Shown here piece by piece: positions 32,046-40,024 of a stretch of 64,000 nt of DNA. The first letter of the stretch is position 1. Each line of letters starts with the position of its first letter. Position numbers and translations under genes: made by a program. The notes beneath the pieces were generated by a model, which worked only from the letters and a program-made list of their open reading frames with translations, did no database searches and was not told where the DNA came from. Source of the DNA: Deinococcus planocerae (GTDB lineage Bacteria > Deinococcota > Deinococci > Deinococcales > Deinococcaceae); NCBI RefSeq assembly GCF_002869765.1, contig NZ_PNOR01000002.1, forward strand, positions 127,320 to 191,319, given 5' to 3'.

Positions 32046-32674
32046 GTGACACCTCCATACGCCCGCAGCACCCTCTGGAGAGCGTGGTTCAGCATAGCAA
32101 AGTCGTCCTCCGGCCATTGCTGTGGGGGCCGCCGCCCGGCCAGCCGGGTGATGTCCATGTTCAGCGGGGACTCCGGCGCGCCGCTCACGGCGTACTGGGC
32201 GAAGGCGCGGGCGAAGATCTCCTTGGGTTTGAGCAGGTACGCCGCCAGGAGTTCGGTGTCGAGGTCCTCGCGACGTGCGGCCTGCAGGAGCTGCCACGTG
32301 GTGGACTCCTGGACGGCGGTGTCGAAGGCGGTCCACGCCCCAGCCTGGGCCGGGGTCCGGTTCGCGCCCTCGCTCGCCCAGCCCTGCTCGGCCCCGAGGA
32401 CGCAGTAGTCGAGGGCGTGGCCCACCTCGTGCAGCAGGGTCAGCCCGGGAAAGAGTTTGGCGTCCGCCACCCGGGCGCCGAGGTGCGCGGCCCCGGCCTC
32501 GAACACGCCGTTCTCGTCACTCAGCGGCTCGGTGCGCACCCCGATGGCGGGCACCGCGGGCACGGGGTCGGGCACGCGCGCGAGCACCCGGTGCGCCTCC
32601 CCCAGCGCCTCCAGACGCGGGTGCCGGGGAGGCACGAGCAGCGGGAAGAGGGTCACGATGGGTACGGACGTCAT
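32042..32674 (-). CDS. Zincin metalloprotease-like protein (HExGH)
   Basis: 210 residues with LTLLHEVGHALDY, a zinc-binding HExxH motif, and a downstream acidic region (KPKEIFARAFAQYAV) where E could be the third ligand. The remainder resembles toxin-type lethal-factor zincins in organisation, without clear similarity. It has no signal peptide. It overlaps both neighbours (ATGA upstream, GTGA downstream), indicating tightly coupled translation. Confidence 0.65.
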   Translation of the reverse strand: MTSVPIVTLFPLLVPPRHPRLEALGEAHRVLARVPDPVPAVPAIGVRTEPLSDENGVFEAGAAHLGARVADAKLFPGLTLLHEVGHALDYCVLGAEQGWASEGANRTPAQAGAWTAFDTAVQESTTWQLLQAARREDLDTELLAAYLLKPKEIFARAFAQYAVSGAPESPLNMDITRLAGRRPPQQWPEDDFAMLNHALQRVLRAYGGVT

Positions 32675-33147
32675 GCCGTGGGCGTGACCTCCAGCGTCAC
32701 GGTATGGGTGTCGACGCTCCTGGCCCCCACCTTGAGGATGAAGTTGAACTTGCCCTCGCTCGTCAGCTCGAACCTGAATTCGATCTTCGCGCTGGCCTCG
32801 AAGGACGCCTCCAGCCCGGCCAGGGCTTGCAGGCCCGTCCGGACGATGCGGGTGGCCTCTTTGAGATGGGCGGGCAGCGCGTCGAAGTGAGGCGCGGCCC
32901 CCCGGCGTTTGAGGACGAAGGTCAGGCGCTGCGTGTCGGCGCGGGTCATGTCCCCGGTAAGAAAGTCCTTGGGCACCAGTTTCGTGACCGGCTCCGGCAC
33001 GCCCGCACCCCCGGAGCGTGACGTCACCGCCAACAGGTCCACCGTGACGCTGACCACCCGCAGCCCGGTGTCATTCTCCGCCAGCGCGACGATGGTCTGC
33101 AGGTCGGCCAGCACGGTCTGGGCCCGCAGCGAATCCGGGAGGGTCAT
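32671..33147 (-). CDS. Protein with possible trypco2-like C-terminal domain, first gene of zincin operon
   Basis: 158 residues; ATG 33147 follows GGAG, longer starts lack it. The C-terminal beta-strand pattern KIEFRFELTSEGKFNFILKV followed by THTVTLEVTP resembles trypsin-co-occurring domain 2, known from predicted peptidase conflict systems; the match is from memory and tentative. The first half is mixed (VSVTVDLLAVTSRSGG). It starts the three-gene minus-strand operon. Confidence 0.5.
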   Translation of the reverse strand: MTLPDSLRAQTVLADLQTIVALAENDTGLRVVSVTVDLLAVTSRSGGAGVPEPVTKLVPKDFLTGDMTRADTQRLTFVLKRRGAAPHFDALPAHLKEATRIVRTGLQALAGLEASFEASAKIEFRFELTSEGKFNFILKVGARSVDTHTVTLEVTPTA

Positions 33148-33257
33148 GGGGCGCTCCATTCTGGACAAAGGGTCATCTTGCGTGACTGTAGCGGCCCCCG
33201 GGTACCGCGTGGGAGGCCTCACCGCCGGGGTGTCGAGGACGGCTGCTCCCCCGCGCT

Positions 33258-33289
33258 TTTGCCGTTTCCTTACACTCGCCCCCTACACT
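33258..33289 (+). promoter_or_regulatory. Weaker TTTACA-box promoter P7
   Basis: TTTGCC (33258), five bases, CTTACA (33269-33274), nine bases, TACACT (33284-33289), then seven bases to ATG 33297. The geometry is exact but the first half-site is poor. Confidence 0.45.
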
Positions 33290-33296
33290 GCCGCCA

Positions 33297-33966
33297 TGCG
33301 CCTGCTGCTCCCCGAAGACGACCAGCGGCTGCGGGCACCGGTGGCGGCGGGCTTGCAGGAACCCGGGCACGTCGTGCAGGAGGTCACGTCGGCGGGGGAG
33401 GGCCACACCTCGGCCGCCGCGGGCGAGTCGGGCGCCCTCATCCTGAACGTGATGCCGGGGGGGAGAACAGGACGGGGGCTTCGGGGTCGCCCGGCCCCTG
33501 CGGGAGGAGGAGGGCGCCACCCCGATCCTCGTCCTGACCACACGGGCCGATGTGGATTCCCGGCTGACGGCATTGAATACCGGCGGGGACGACCACCTGA
33601 GCCTGCCCTTCGATTTGCGCGGGTGGCGCGCGCGCCTCTCGGCCCTGGTCCTCCGCTCGGCGGGGCGGCGTTGCTGGGCCACCCCGCTGCCGGGCGGCTG
33701 CCAGGTGCATGTGCTGAGGCGCCGAGTGACAGGTCCGAACGGTCCCCCTCATGCCCAGAGGGTTCGAGCTGCCCGAAGGCTTCGCCCTCCACCCGGAGCG
33801 GGCCCCCTCGCGCGAGGAGTTGCTGGGCCGGGTGTGGTCGGGCCAGCCCGAGGTGGAGAGCCGGGTGGTGGGCGTGGATGTGGGCAACCTGCGCCCCAAG
33901 CCGGGGGAGGGCGTAATCCTCACCGTGCGCGGGCACGGCGACCGCCTCGGTGAGGTGGGGCCTTGA
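33297..33966 (+). pseudogene. Decayed OmpR-family response regulator
   Basis: Pieces of a receiver (MRLLLPEDDQRLRAPVAAGL, ALILNVMPGG, ATPILVLTTRADVDSRLTAL) and of a winged helix appear in at least three frames. The phosphoacceptor aspartate is Asn (ILNVM) and the conserved TKPF Lys is lost (SLPFDLRG). The last frame (33751-33966) still runs to the TGA that overlaps the intact kinase start. The regulator is not functional as read. Confidence 0.8.
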
Positions 33967-35267
33967 CCTTCCGCTGGCGGCTCACGCTGACCTACGCCGC
34001 CCTGCTGGGCCTCCTGCTCCTGATCGCGGGCGCCCTGAGCTACGCCGCGTTCCGCCACACGCTCTACGCCGGGCTGGACGACTCCCTGCGGGTCTACGCG
34101 CAGAAACAGGCTGAGATGGACCTGAGTGCCGGTCGGAAGTCGCCGCATAAGGAAAATCCCGCCCTGGACGCCATCAACCGCCAGCAACCCGTCCGCATGA
34201 CGGTGTATGGCGCCGGGGGCCAGGAGGTGGACTGGGGGCCGTCCCGGGTGGGCTTCATTCCCGGGGCGGGAACGTTTCAGGTCGGTTCGGAGCGCGTCTT
34301 CGTGTTGAAGACCCCGGGGGGCTGGATTCAGACCTCCCAGTCGGACCAGGGGGTGCGCGCGGCGTTGGGGCAGATTCTGCGCCTGGAGCTGATGGGCGTG
34401 CCCCTGCTGCTGCTGCTGGCGCTCCTGGTCGGCTACCTCCTCGCCGACCGCGCGCTGCGGCCGGTCGATCAGGTCTCGGACCTCGCCGCCCGGATCGCCC
34501 GCAGCGGCCAGCCGGGCGAGCGGGTGCCCGTCGCCCCCGGCTCGGACGAACTGGCCCGGCTGACCCGCACCATCAACGACATGCTGGGCAAACTGGACGC
34601 GCTCCTGACCCGCGAGCGGCTCTTCGCGCATGCCAGCGCCCACGAGCTGCGCACCCCCATCAGCGTCATCCGCGCCACGGCCTCGCTGGCCCTGGAACGG
34701 GAGCGGTCTCCCGAGGCGTACCGCGAGGCCCTCGCCCAGGTGCGGGACGTCAGCGAGGACATGAGCGCCCTGACCCACCGGCTGATGGAGCTGGCCCGGG
34801 CCACCCGACCTCCCGGGGGCCACGTGGTGAACCTGGCGGACGTCACGCTGATGGCGACCGAACTCCACGCCACGGACGCCCAGAAGAAACACATGTCCCT
34901 GGAGGTGACGCTGAACGACGCCTCCACCACGGGGGACCTGGGCGCGCTGGTGCTGGCGGCGGGGAACCTGATCCAAAACGCCATCCAGTACGGCCCGCCG
35001 GGTTCGGCGGTCCACGTCTCCTGCGGGGCCGACGACGAGGTTGCCCGCCTGACCGTGCAGGACATGGGTCCAGGGATTCCGCAGGAAGAAATGCTGCGTC
35101 TGACGCAGCCCTTCCAGCGGGGGCAGGGGACGCAGAACCTCGGCGGCGCAGGGTTGGGGCTGGCCCTGGTCCAGGTCATTGTGGAGGCACATGGAGGCGG
35201 CCTGGAGTTGGCGAACCGTGCTGAAGGCGGCTTGCGCGCGGAACTGGTGTTCCCCCGGCGCGCGTGA
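33963..35267 (+). CDS. Sensor histidine kinase left without a working regulator
   Basis: 434 residues from TTG 33963, overlapping the decayed regulator. TM1 (8-30), a 110-residue extracytoplasmic domain, TM2 (about 143-165), HAMP, H-box ASAHELRTP, then N (NLIQNAIQY), G1 (DMGPGIPQ) and G2 (GAGLGLALVQV) boxes. All catalytic motifs are intact. With its cognate regulator broken it might signal to another one, such as 29897-30562. Confidence 0.9.
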   Translation: MTFRWRLTLTYAALLGLLLLIAGALSYAAFRHTLYAGLDDSLRVYAQKQAEMDLSAGRKSPHKENPALDAINRQQPVRMTVYGAGGQEVDWGPSRVGFIPGAGTFQVGSERVFVLKTPGGWIQTSQSDQGVRAALGQILRLELMGVPLLLLLALLVGYLLADRALRPVDQVSDLAARIARSGQPGERVPVAPGSDELARLTRTINDMLGKLDALLTRERLFAHASAHELRTPISVIRATASLALERERSPEAYREALAQVRDVSEDMSALTHRLMELARATRPPGGHVVNLADVTLMATELHATDAQKKHMSLEVTLNDASTTGDLGALVLAAGNLIQNAIQYGPPGSAVHVSCGADDEVARLTVQDMGPGIPQEEMLRLTQPFQRGQGTQNLGGAGLGLALVQVIVEAHGGGLELANRAEGGLRAELVFPRRA

Positions 35268-35387
35268 GCCCACCCGGCCTGGGGCAGGCTGATTCCGGGC
35301 GGGCCGGGGTCCGCTGATGGCAGCGGGGGCCGGCGTGCTGGTCGGTGGGTTCCGGCTCTGGCGGCGGGCCTCCACCCTGTTGGCGCC

Positions 35388-36917
35388 TCAGGGTGCCCCT
35401 GCCTCCGGCCCGCCCGGGCGCCCCCCACGTCTCCGGGCCAGCAGGGGGAGCAGCGCCAGCAGCGCCACCCCGCTCCCCCAGCTCACCCAGTCGCCGTACC
35501 GGACGGAGGGCGTGCGGGCCGAGGAGACGCCAAAGGCGACCCGGTAGGCGCCCCGCTCTCCCCGGGGGGCGCGGAACTGGACCCGGCCCCAGGGGTCCAC
35601 GACGGCGCTCACCCCGTCGTTCCCGGCCCGCAGCAGGAACCGCCGCGTCTCGATGGCGCGCAGGCGGCCCATCTGGAAGTGCTGCTCCGCCCCCGCTCCC
35701 CGGCCGAACCACGCGTCGTTGGAGATCACGACGAGCAGGTTCGCCCCCGCCCGCACGGCCTGCCGGCTCAGCGGCCCGAACACCGACTCGTAACAGATGC
35801 TGACGCCCGCCCGCAGGTCCCGCAGGGGCAGCACGTTCAGCAGCCTCCCGGGCGTCAGGCTGGTCAACCCGGCCATTCCCAGGCTCCGGAGCACCGGCGC
35901 GTAGAGGAAGCCCAGCACCCCTGAGAAGGGCAGGCTCTCCCCGAACGGTACCAGCACGCGTTTGTCCTGTCGGCCCGTGACTCCCCCGTCCACCCCGTAG
36001 GCGCTGTTGCGCGCCTGGCCCGGCACGTCGCCCGGAGCGCCCACCAGCAGGGGCACCCCCAGTCCCCGCAGGGCGGGCAGCACCCCCGGGTCGGAGGCGG
36101 GCAGCGGGCTGGCCGTCTCGGGCCACACCACCAGGTCCGCCGACCCCGAGCGCAGGGCGCCCCGCGTCAGGTCGAGGTAGACCCCCAGCTCGTCCAGGGT
36201 GCGCCCCCGGGCCTTGAGCCGCGGGTCGATGGCCCCCTGCACGAGCACGGCCGTGCGGGGGGCGGGGGGCACGGGGGGTGTGACCTGCCGTCCCCACAGC
36301 AGGCCCGCGCCCCAGACGGCCAGCAGCGCCAGGAGGGCCGGGGGCCGCCTGCCCCAGCCGGCCAGGACGCTGGCGGTCCCGGTCACCAGCAGGGTCAGCA
36401 GCGCGACCCCGCCGACGCTGGCAAGCTGGGCCAGCGGGGTCTGGGTCAGGGCGTACCCGGGCGCGCCCCAGGGAAACGCCAGGGGACCCCGGGCGCGCAG
36501 CGCCTCGAGGAGCACCCAGGCGAAGGGCAGGGCGAGCAGGGTGCGGGGTCCGAAGGCCGCCCGGGTGAGGGCCAGGGGCGCGGCCCAGGTCAGCGCCGCG
36601 GCGGGCAGGACCAGCACGGTGAGCAGGCCGCCGAGCGGCCCCAGCACGTCCGCCATGCTGGCGGGGAGCCAGGCGAGGTGCACACTGAAAAAAGCCAGGG
36701 CGAACACGAAGGCGTGCCCGAGGGCCCCGCGCCCCCCTGTGCTGCGGGCGAGGCGGCGGTGCAACGCGGCCAGCGGCAGCGGGGCGAGCACGGCCAGCGG
36801 TGATGGCAGGAACAGCAGGCCCAGCAGCAGGCCGCCCAGGGCGTCCCCCGGCCAGGCTGGCAGGAGCGGCGGGTTGAGGCGGGTCCGCCAGGCGCGGAAG
36901 GTGACGTGGTCGTCCAC
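35388..36917 (-). CDS. lnt: Apolipoprotein N-acyltransferase
   Basis: 509 residues. The N-terminal half has about six to eight membrane helices; the C-terminal half is a nitrilase-like domain with catalytic Glu in VVWPETASP, Lys in QDKRVLVPFGE and Cys in VSICYESVF. Lnt adds the third acyl chain to lipoproteins. GTG 36917 is preferred: the GTG three codons earlier overlaps the -10 box TAGCGT, while 36917 lies seven bases after it, giving a leaderless mRNA. Confidence 0.93.
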   Translation of the reverse strand: MDDHVTFRAWRTRLNPPLLPAWPGDALGGLLLGLLFLPSPLAVLAPLPLAALHRRLARSTGGRGALGHAFVFALAFFSVHLAWLPASMADVLGPLGGLLTVLVLPAAALTWAAPLALTRAAFGPRTLLALPFAWVLLEALRARGPLAFPWGAPGYALTQTPLAQLASVGGVALLTLLVTGTASVLAGWGRRPPALLALLAVWGAGLLWGRQVTPPVPPAPRTAVLVQGAIDPRLKARGRTLDELGVYLDLTRGALRSGSADLVVWPETASPLPASDPGVLPALRGLGVPLLVGAPGDVPGQARNSAYGVDGGVTGRQDKRVLVPFGESLPFSGVLGFLYAPVLRSLGMAGLTSLTPGRLLNVLPLRDLRAGVSICYESVFGPLSRQAVRAGANLLVVISNDAWFGRGAGAEQHFQMGRLRAIETRRFLLRAGNDGVSAVVDPWGRVQFRAPRGERGAYRVAFGVSSARTPSVRYGDWVSWGSGVALLALLPLLARRRGGRPGGPEAGAP

Positions 36918-36924
36918 GCGCCGC

Positions 36925-36956
36925 ACGCTACGGGAGCCGTGTTCAGGTGCGGTAAA
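36925..36956 (-). promoter_or_regulatory. TTTACA-box promoter P8 (lnt)
   Basis: Minus strand: TTTACC (36956-36951), five bases, TGAACA (36945-36940), nine bases, TAGCGT (36930-36925). Confidence 0.75.
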
Positions 36957-36958
36957 GC

Positions 36959-36990
36959 TTTACACGACGCAAACACACCCCGCTTAAGCT
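36959..36990 (+). promoter_or_regulatory. TTTACA-box promoter P9 (Met-rich peptide / PBP)
   Basis: TTTACA (36959-36964), five bases, CAAACA (36970-36975), nine bases, TAAGCT (36985-36990). Two bases separate it from P8; together they form the centre GGTAAAGCTTTACA. Confidence 0.75.
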
Positions 36991-37009
36991 CGCGGTGGAG
37001 GACCCCGAC

Positions 37010-37069
37010 ATGCCGACCTTTCCCTGTCCGCCCGCCCCCCGGCCTTCCGCGCCGCCGAGGTCCACGTGA
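37010..37069 (+). CDS. Possible 19-residue leader peptide
   Basis: ATG 37010 has the best ribosome site nearby (GGAGG, eight bases upstream) but its frame closes after MPTFPCPPAPRPSAPPRST. The stop TGA overlaps GTG 37066 of the Met-rich protein (ACGTGA). A Pro-rich leader with overlap suggests translational coupling; a frameshift in a single gene is the alternative. Confidence 0.4.
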   Translation: MPTFPCPPAPRPSAPPRST

Positions 37070-37281
37070 CGCCCCCACGCCCCCGCCGGAGACGTGGGGG
37101 GGCCTGGCTGGCGGCGGCCCTGGTGCTCGCCGCCGTGCTGGGGGCCGCCTGGCTCGCCCAGTCGCTGTCCGACCGGGGCCTCACCGGCAATCCGGCCATG
37201 AACCCCGCGATGCCGAGCATGCCCGGCATGGACCACGAGAACATGCCCGGCATGGACGGCGCCCCACCCACCACCCCCTGA
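37066..37281 (+). CDS. Small membrane-anchored Met-rich protein
   Basis: 71 residues: Arg-rich start (PPRPRRRRGG), one transmembrane helix (WLAAALVLAAVLGAAWLA), and a tail rich in Met, Pro, His and Gly (NPAMPSMPGMDHENMPGM). MxxM and MDH spacings bind Cu(I) in many periplasmic metallochaperones. The tail should face outward. It is coupled to the leader frame and precedes a PBP gene by about 20 bases. Copper binding is inference from composition. Confidence 0.6.
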   Translation: MTPPRPRRRRGGAWLAAALVLAAVLGAAWLAQSLSDRGLTGNPAMNPAMPSMPGMDHENMPGMDGAPPTTP

Positions 37282-37302
37282 GGCGCGTGGCCCCCCGACC
37301 GG

Positions 37303-38697
37303 GTGGCCCTCCCTGCCCCGCTGGAGAAAGACCTTTCCCCTGTGCCCCACCCCTTGTTTCGCGCAAGTGATTTCCACCTGAGGCGCCGCACGGCCAGCCT
37401 CGCCTTCGCCGCCCTGCTGGCCTTCGCCTTGCTCGCGGTGGCCCTGGCCGGGGTCATCATGCCCGCCCGTCCCGCGCCTGTCCCGGTGGCGCTGCCCCTC
37501 CGGGGGGACCTGCGCAGCGCCGACGGCCGGGTGCTGGCCGGGGGTGACCTGCCCCGGCGCGTCTACCCGCTGGGGACCCTCGCCGCGCCGGTGGTCGGCT
37601 TCGTCGGCGCCTCGGGCGGCCTCGAGGGGCTCGAGCGGGTGCAAGACGCCCGACTGCGGCGCGGCGAGGACCTGACCCTCACCCTGGACACCCGCGTGCA
37701 GGCGGCGGTCGAGGGCGCCCTCACCGACGCGCTGGAGCGCACCGAGGCCGAGTACGCCTCCGCCGTCGTCATGGACACCCGCTCGGGCAACCTGCATGCC
37801 GTGGCGTCGGTGCCCGGCTTCGACGCGAACGCCTGGCGCGCGGTGCCGCCGGGCCGCTGGCGCAACCGGGCCGCCCTCGACGAGTACGAGCCGGGCAGCG
37901 TCGTCAAGGCTCTCACCGTCGCCGCGCTCCTGAACGAGGGCCGCACCACGCCGGACACGAGCTACGACACCCCGATGTGGCGCCGCTTCGCCGGGGCGAC
38001 GATCAACGACCTCGTGCCGCACCCCGCCGCCCTCAGGACCCGCGAGATTCTGCGCTACTCCAGCAACGTCGGCATGACCCGGCTGGTCGAGGGGGTGCCG
38101 CCCGAGCTGCTGCACCGTTACTTCAGCGCGTACGGCTTCGGCCAGCCGGTGCCCCTGGGGCTGCCCGCCGGAGACGGCCTGTTGCGGGACCCGGCCGACT
38201 GGAGCCCGCTGAGCCAGGCCACCATGTCCTTCGGCCAGGGCCTGACCGTCACCACCCTACAACTCGCCGCGGCCTTCAACGTGCTCGCGAACGACGGGCG
38301 GTACGTCACGCCGCGACTCCTGCTGGACGCCCCGACCACCTCCCGTCCGGTGCTGGCCCCGCAGACGGCCGCCCGCATGCGCGAACTGCTCCACCGGGTG
38401 ATCGACGACGGCATCCGGACGAAGGCGGAGTTGCCCGGCTACCACGTGGGCGGCAAGACCGGCACGGCCCAGGTCGTGGTGGACGGCCGCTACAGCGCGT
38501 CCGTGTTCTCCTCCACCTTCGCGGGCTTCCTCCCGGCGGCGAGGCCGCGCTTCACGGTCGCGGTGATGGTGCGCGGCGCGAAGCGGGAGTACCAGGGGTC
38601 CCAGCTCGCCGCCCCCATCTTCCGTGAGATCAGCTCCGCCCTGCTGTCCCTCTACGCCGTGAGGCCGGAGACATCCCCCCCCGCCGCCGGGCGGTGA
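37303..38697 (+). CDS. Penicillin-binding protein, class B-like transpeptidase
   Basis: 464 residues: a short cytosolic part, one TM (about 28-52), a reduced pedestal domain and a transpeptidase domain with EPGSVVK (SxxK), YSSNV (SxN) and GGKTGTAQ. It crosslinks peptidoglycan. It is shorter than usual FtsI/PBP2 (about 550-650) because the N-terminal pedestal is small. GTG 37303 is the longest start but lacks a ribosome site; GTG 37342 is possible. It lies in the P9 unit. Confidence 0.88.
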   Translation: MALPAPLEKDLSPVPHPLFRASDFHLRRRTASLAFAALLAFALLAVALAGVIMPARPAPVPVALPLRGDLRSADGRVLAGGDLPRRVYPLGTLAAPVVGFVGASGGLEGLERVQDARLRRGEDLTLTLDTRVQAAVEGALTDALERTEAEYASAVVMDTRSGNLHAVASVPGFDANAWRAVPPGRWRNRAALDEYEPGSVVKALTVAALLNEGRTTPDTSYDTPMWRRFAGATINDLVPHPAALRTREILRYSSNVGMTRLVEGVPPELLHRYFSAYGFGQPVPLGLPAGDGLLRDPADWSPLSQATMSFGQGLTVTTLQLAAAFNVLANDGRYVTPRLLLDAPTTSRPVLAPQTAARMRELLHRVIDDGIRTKAELPGYHVGGKTGTAQVVVDGRYSASVFSSTFAGFLPAARPRFTVAVMVRGAKREYQGSQLAAPIFREISSALLSLYAVRPETSPPAAGR

Positions 38698-38770
38698 GCG
38701 CACGCCGCGCCACCCCGCTGTCGAAAGCTTCACGGGCCGCTCCACCCGGCGTCTGCCAAGCTGCGGACCC

Positions 38771-39799
38771 ATGCGCGCGCTCCTCACCCTGCTGCTCTCC
38801 TGCACCAGCCTGGCCGCCGCCGTCAACGTGACGGTCCTCCCGGGCGATACGGTTCCCCGGCTCGCGGCACGATACGGCATCACCCCGCTGGACCTGCTGC
38901 TCGCCAACCCGGGCCTTCAGCCGTTGGACCTGCGCGCGGGCCTCAGCGTGGCGTTGCCCCCGGGGGCGGCGGACACGGGGCCGGACCTGCCGGTCCCGGC
39001 CGGGGAACCCGCCGTTTCCGCCCCGCAGGGCACCACGACCTGGACCGTGCGGCGGGGAGACACCCTCTCGGCGGTCGCCCGCCGGCACGGGCTGACCCTG
39101 GCCGGCCTGCTGGCTCTCAACCCACAGGTGGACCCAGGGCGTCCGCTGATAGTGGGGCGCGTGCTGGTGGTGCCGGTGGTCTCAACCCCAGCTGATGGGG
39201 TGGCCCCAGAGGCAGCGCCCAGCTTGCCTTCGTTCCTGGCCGCCTCGCCCGCGACTCCGCCCACCAGCGGCGTGCCCGGGGCAACGTCGTCTGCCTTACC
39301 CGCGCAGGTCGTCCCGGTGGTTCCCCCGCCTCCCCAGGAGCCGATATCGCCAGGGCCCACGCCTGCCTTCCCCGGACCTCCCACCCCTGTCGTCCCGGCC
39401 CCCGGGACCGAGGCCGCACCTCCCCAGGGACTGCCGGTGAGCGGTGCCCGGCTGACGAGTTCCTTTTCCCCGGCGCACCCGGGGGTCGACCTGGCCGCGC
39501 CGCGGGGGACGGCGATCCACGCGGTCGCCGCGGGTGTGGTGGTGGAGTCGCGCTTCGACGCCCGCTCGGGGTGGGGCTGGACCGTGCTGCTCGAACACGA
39601 GGGGGGCTTGCGGACGCGCTACAGCCACAACAGCGCGAACGTGGCGCAGGTCGGGGAACAGGTCCAGGCCGGGCAACTCATCGCCCGGGTCGGCAGCACC
39701 GGCCGCAGTACCGGGCCGCACGTGGACTACCGGGTGTACGTCGCGGGCGTGGCCGTCGACCCGCTGGCCCTGCCGCCGGGCCCCTCGGCCCTACGCTGA
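38771..39799 (+). CDS. Secreted LysM x2 / M23-type peptidase-like protein 2
   Basis: 342 residues: signal peptide (1-18), LysM1 (VLPGDTVPRLAARYG), LysM2 (VRRGDTLSAVARRHG), a Pro-rich linker of about 90 residues, then M23. Like protein 1 it has HPGVDLA, YSHNS and STGPHVDYRV, so HxH has become HxD in both. It is a diverged paralog with a longer linker. The -10-like CAAGCT at 38757-38762 has no good half-sites, so regulon membership is uncertain. Confidence 0.88.
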   Translation: MRALLTLLLSCTSLAAAVNVTVLPGDTVPRLAARYGITPLDLLLANPGLQPLDLRAGLSVALPPGAADTGPDLPVPAGEPAVSAPQGTTTWTVRRGDTLSAVARRHGLTLAGLLALNPQVDPGRPLIVGRVLVVPVVSTPADGVAPEAAPSLPSFLAASPATPPTSGVPGATSSALPAQVVPVVPPPPQEPISPGPTPAFPGPPTPVVPAPGTEAAPPQGLPVSGARLTSSFSPAHPGVDLAAPRGTAIHAVAAGVVVESRFDARSGWGWTVLLEHEGGLRTRYSHNSANVAQVGEQVQAGQLIARVGSTGRSTGPHVDYRVYVAGVAVDPLALPPGPSALR

Positions 39800-40024
39800 C
39801 CCCCGGTCACTCCGCGTCTGCCACCGCTGCGACCCCCCGGGGTCCTGCGCGGCGGCCCTTCCCCCGTCGCTGCGGGAGTGGAAGTGCGCCCCCGGTTTCG
39901 CCAGAGTAGAAGGCGTGCCACCACACGGCGCCGGCTGAAGCCAGCTTCACCGTCTCCCCGGTGGGGTCACCCCGAGTTCACGCCGGGCCGCTCCCGCGAA
40001 CCCGTGCGGGCGTGGGTGAAGGTC

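Noticed and set aside
32269..32310. Phage attachment or origin repeats near the zincin operon
   Set aside because: No direct repeat or iteron spacing was found.
33438..35375. A 645-codon minus-strand frame opposite the sensor kinase
   Set aside because: Antisense shadow; the kinase motifs are complete on the plus strand.
38728..38762. TTTACA-box before LysM/M23 protein 2
   Set aside because: CAAGCT fits as -10 but upstream half-sites (CTTCAC, TCCACC) are poor and 12 bp apart.
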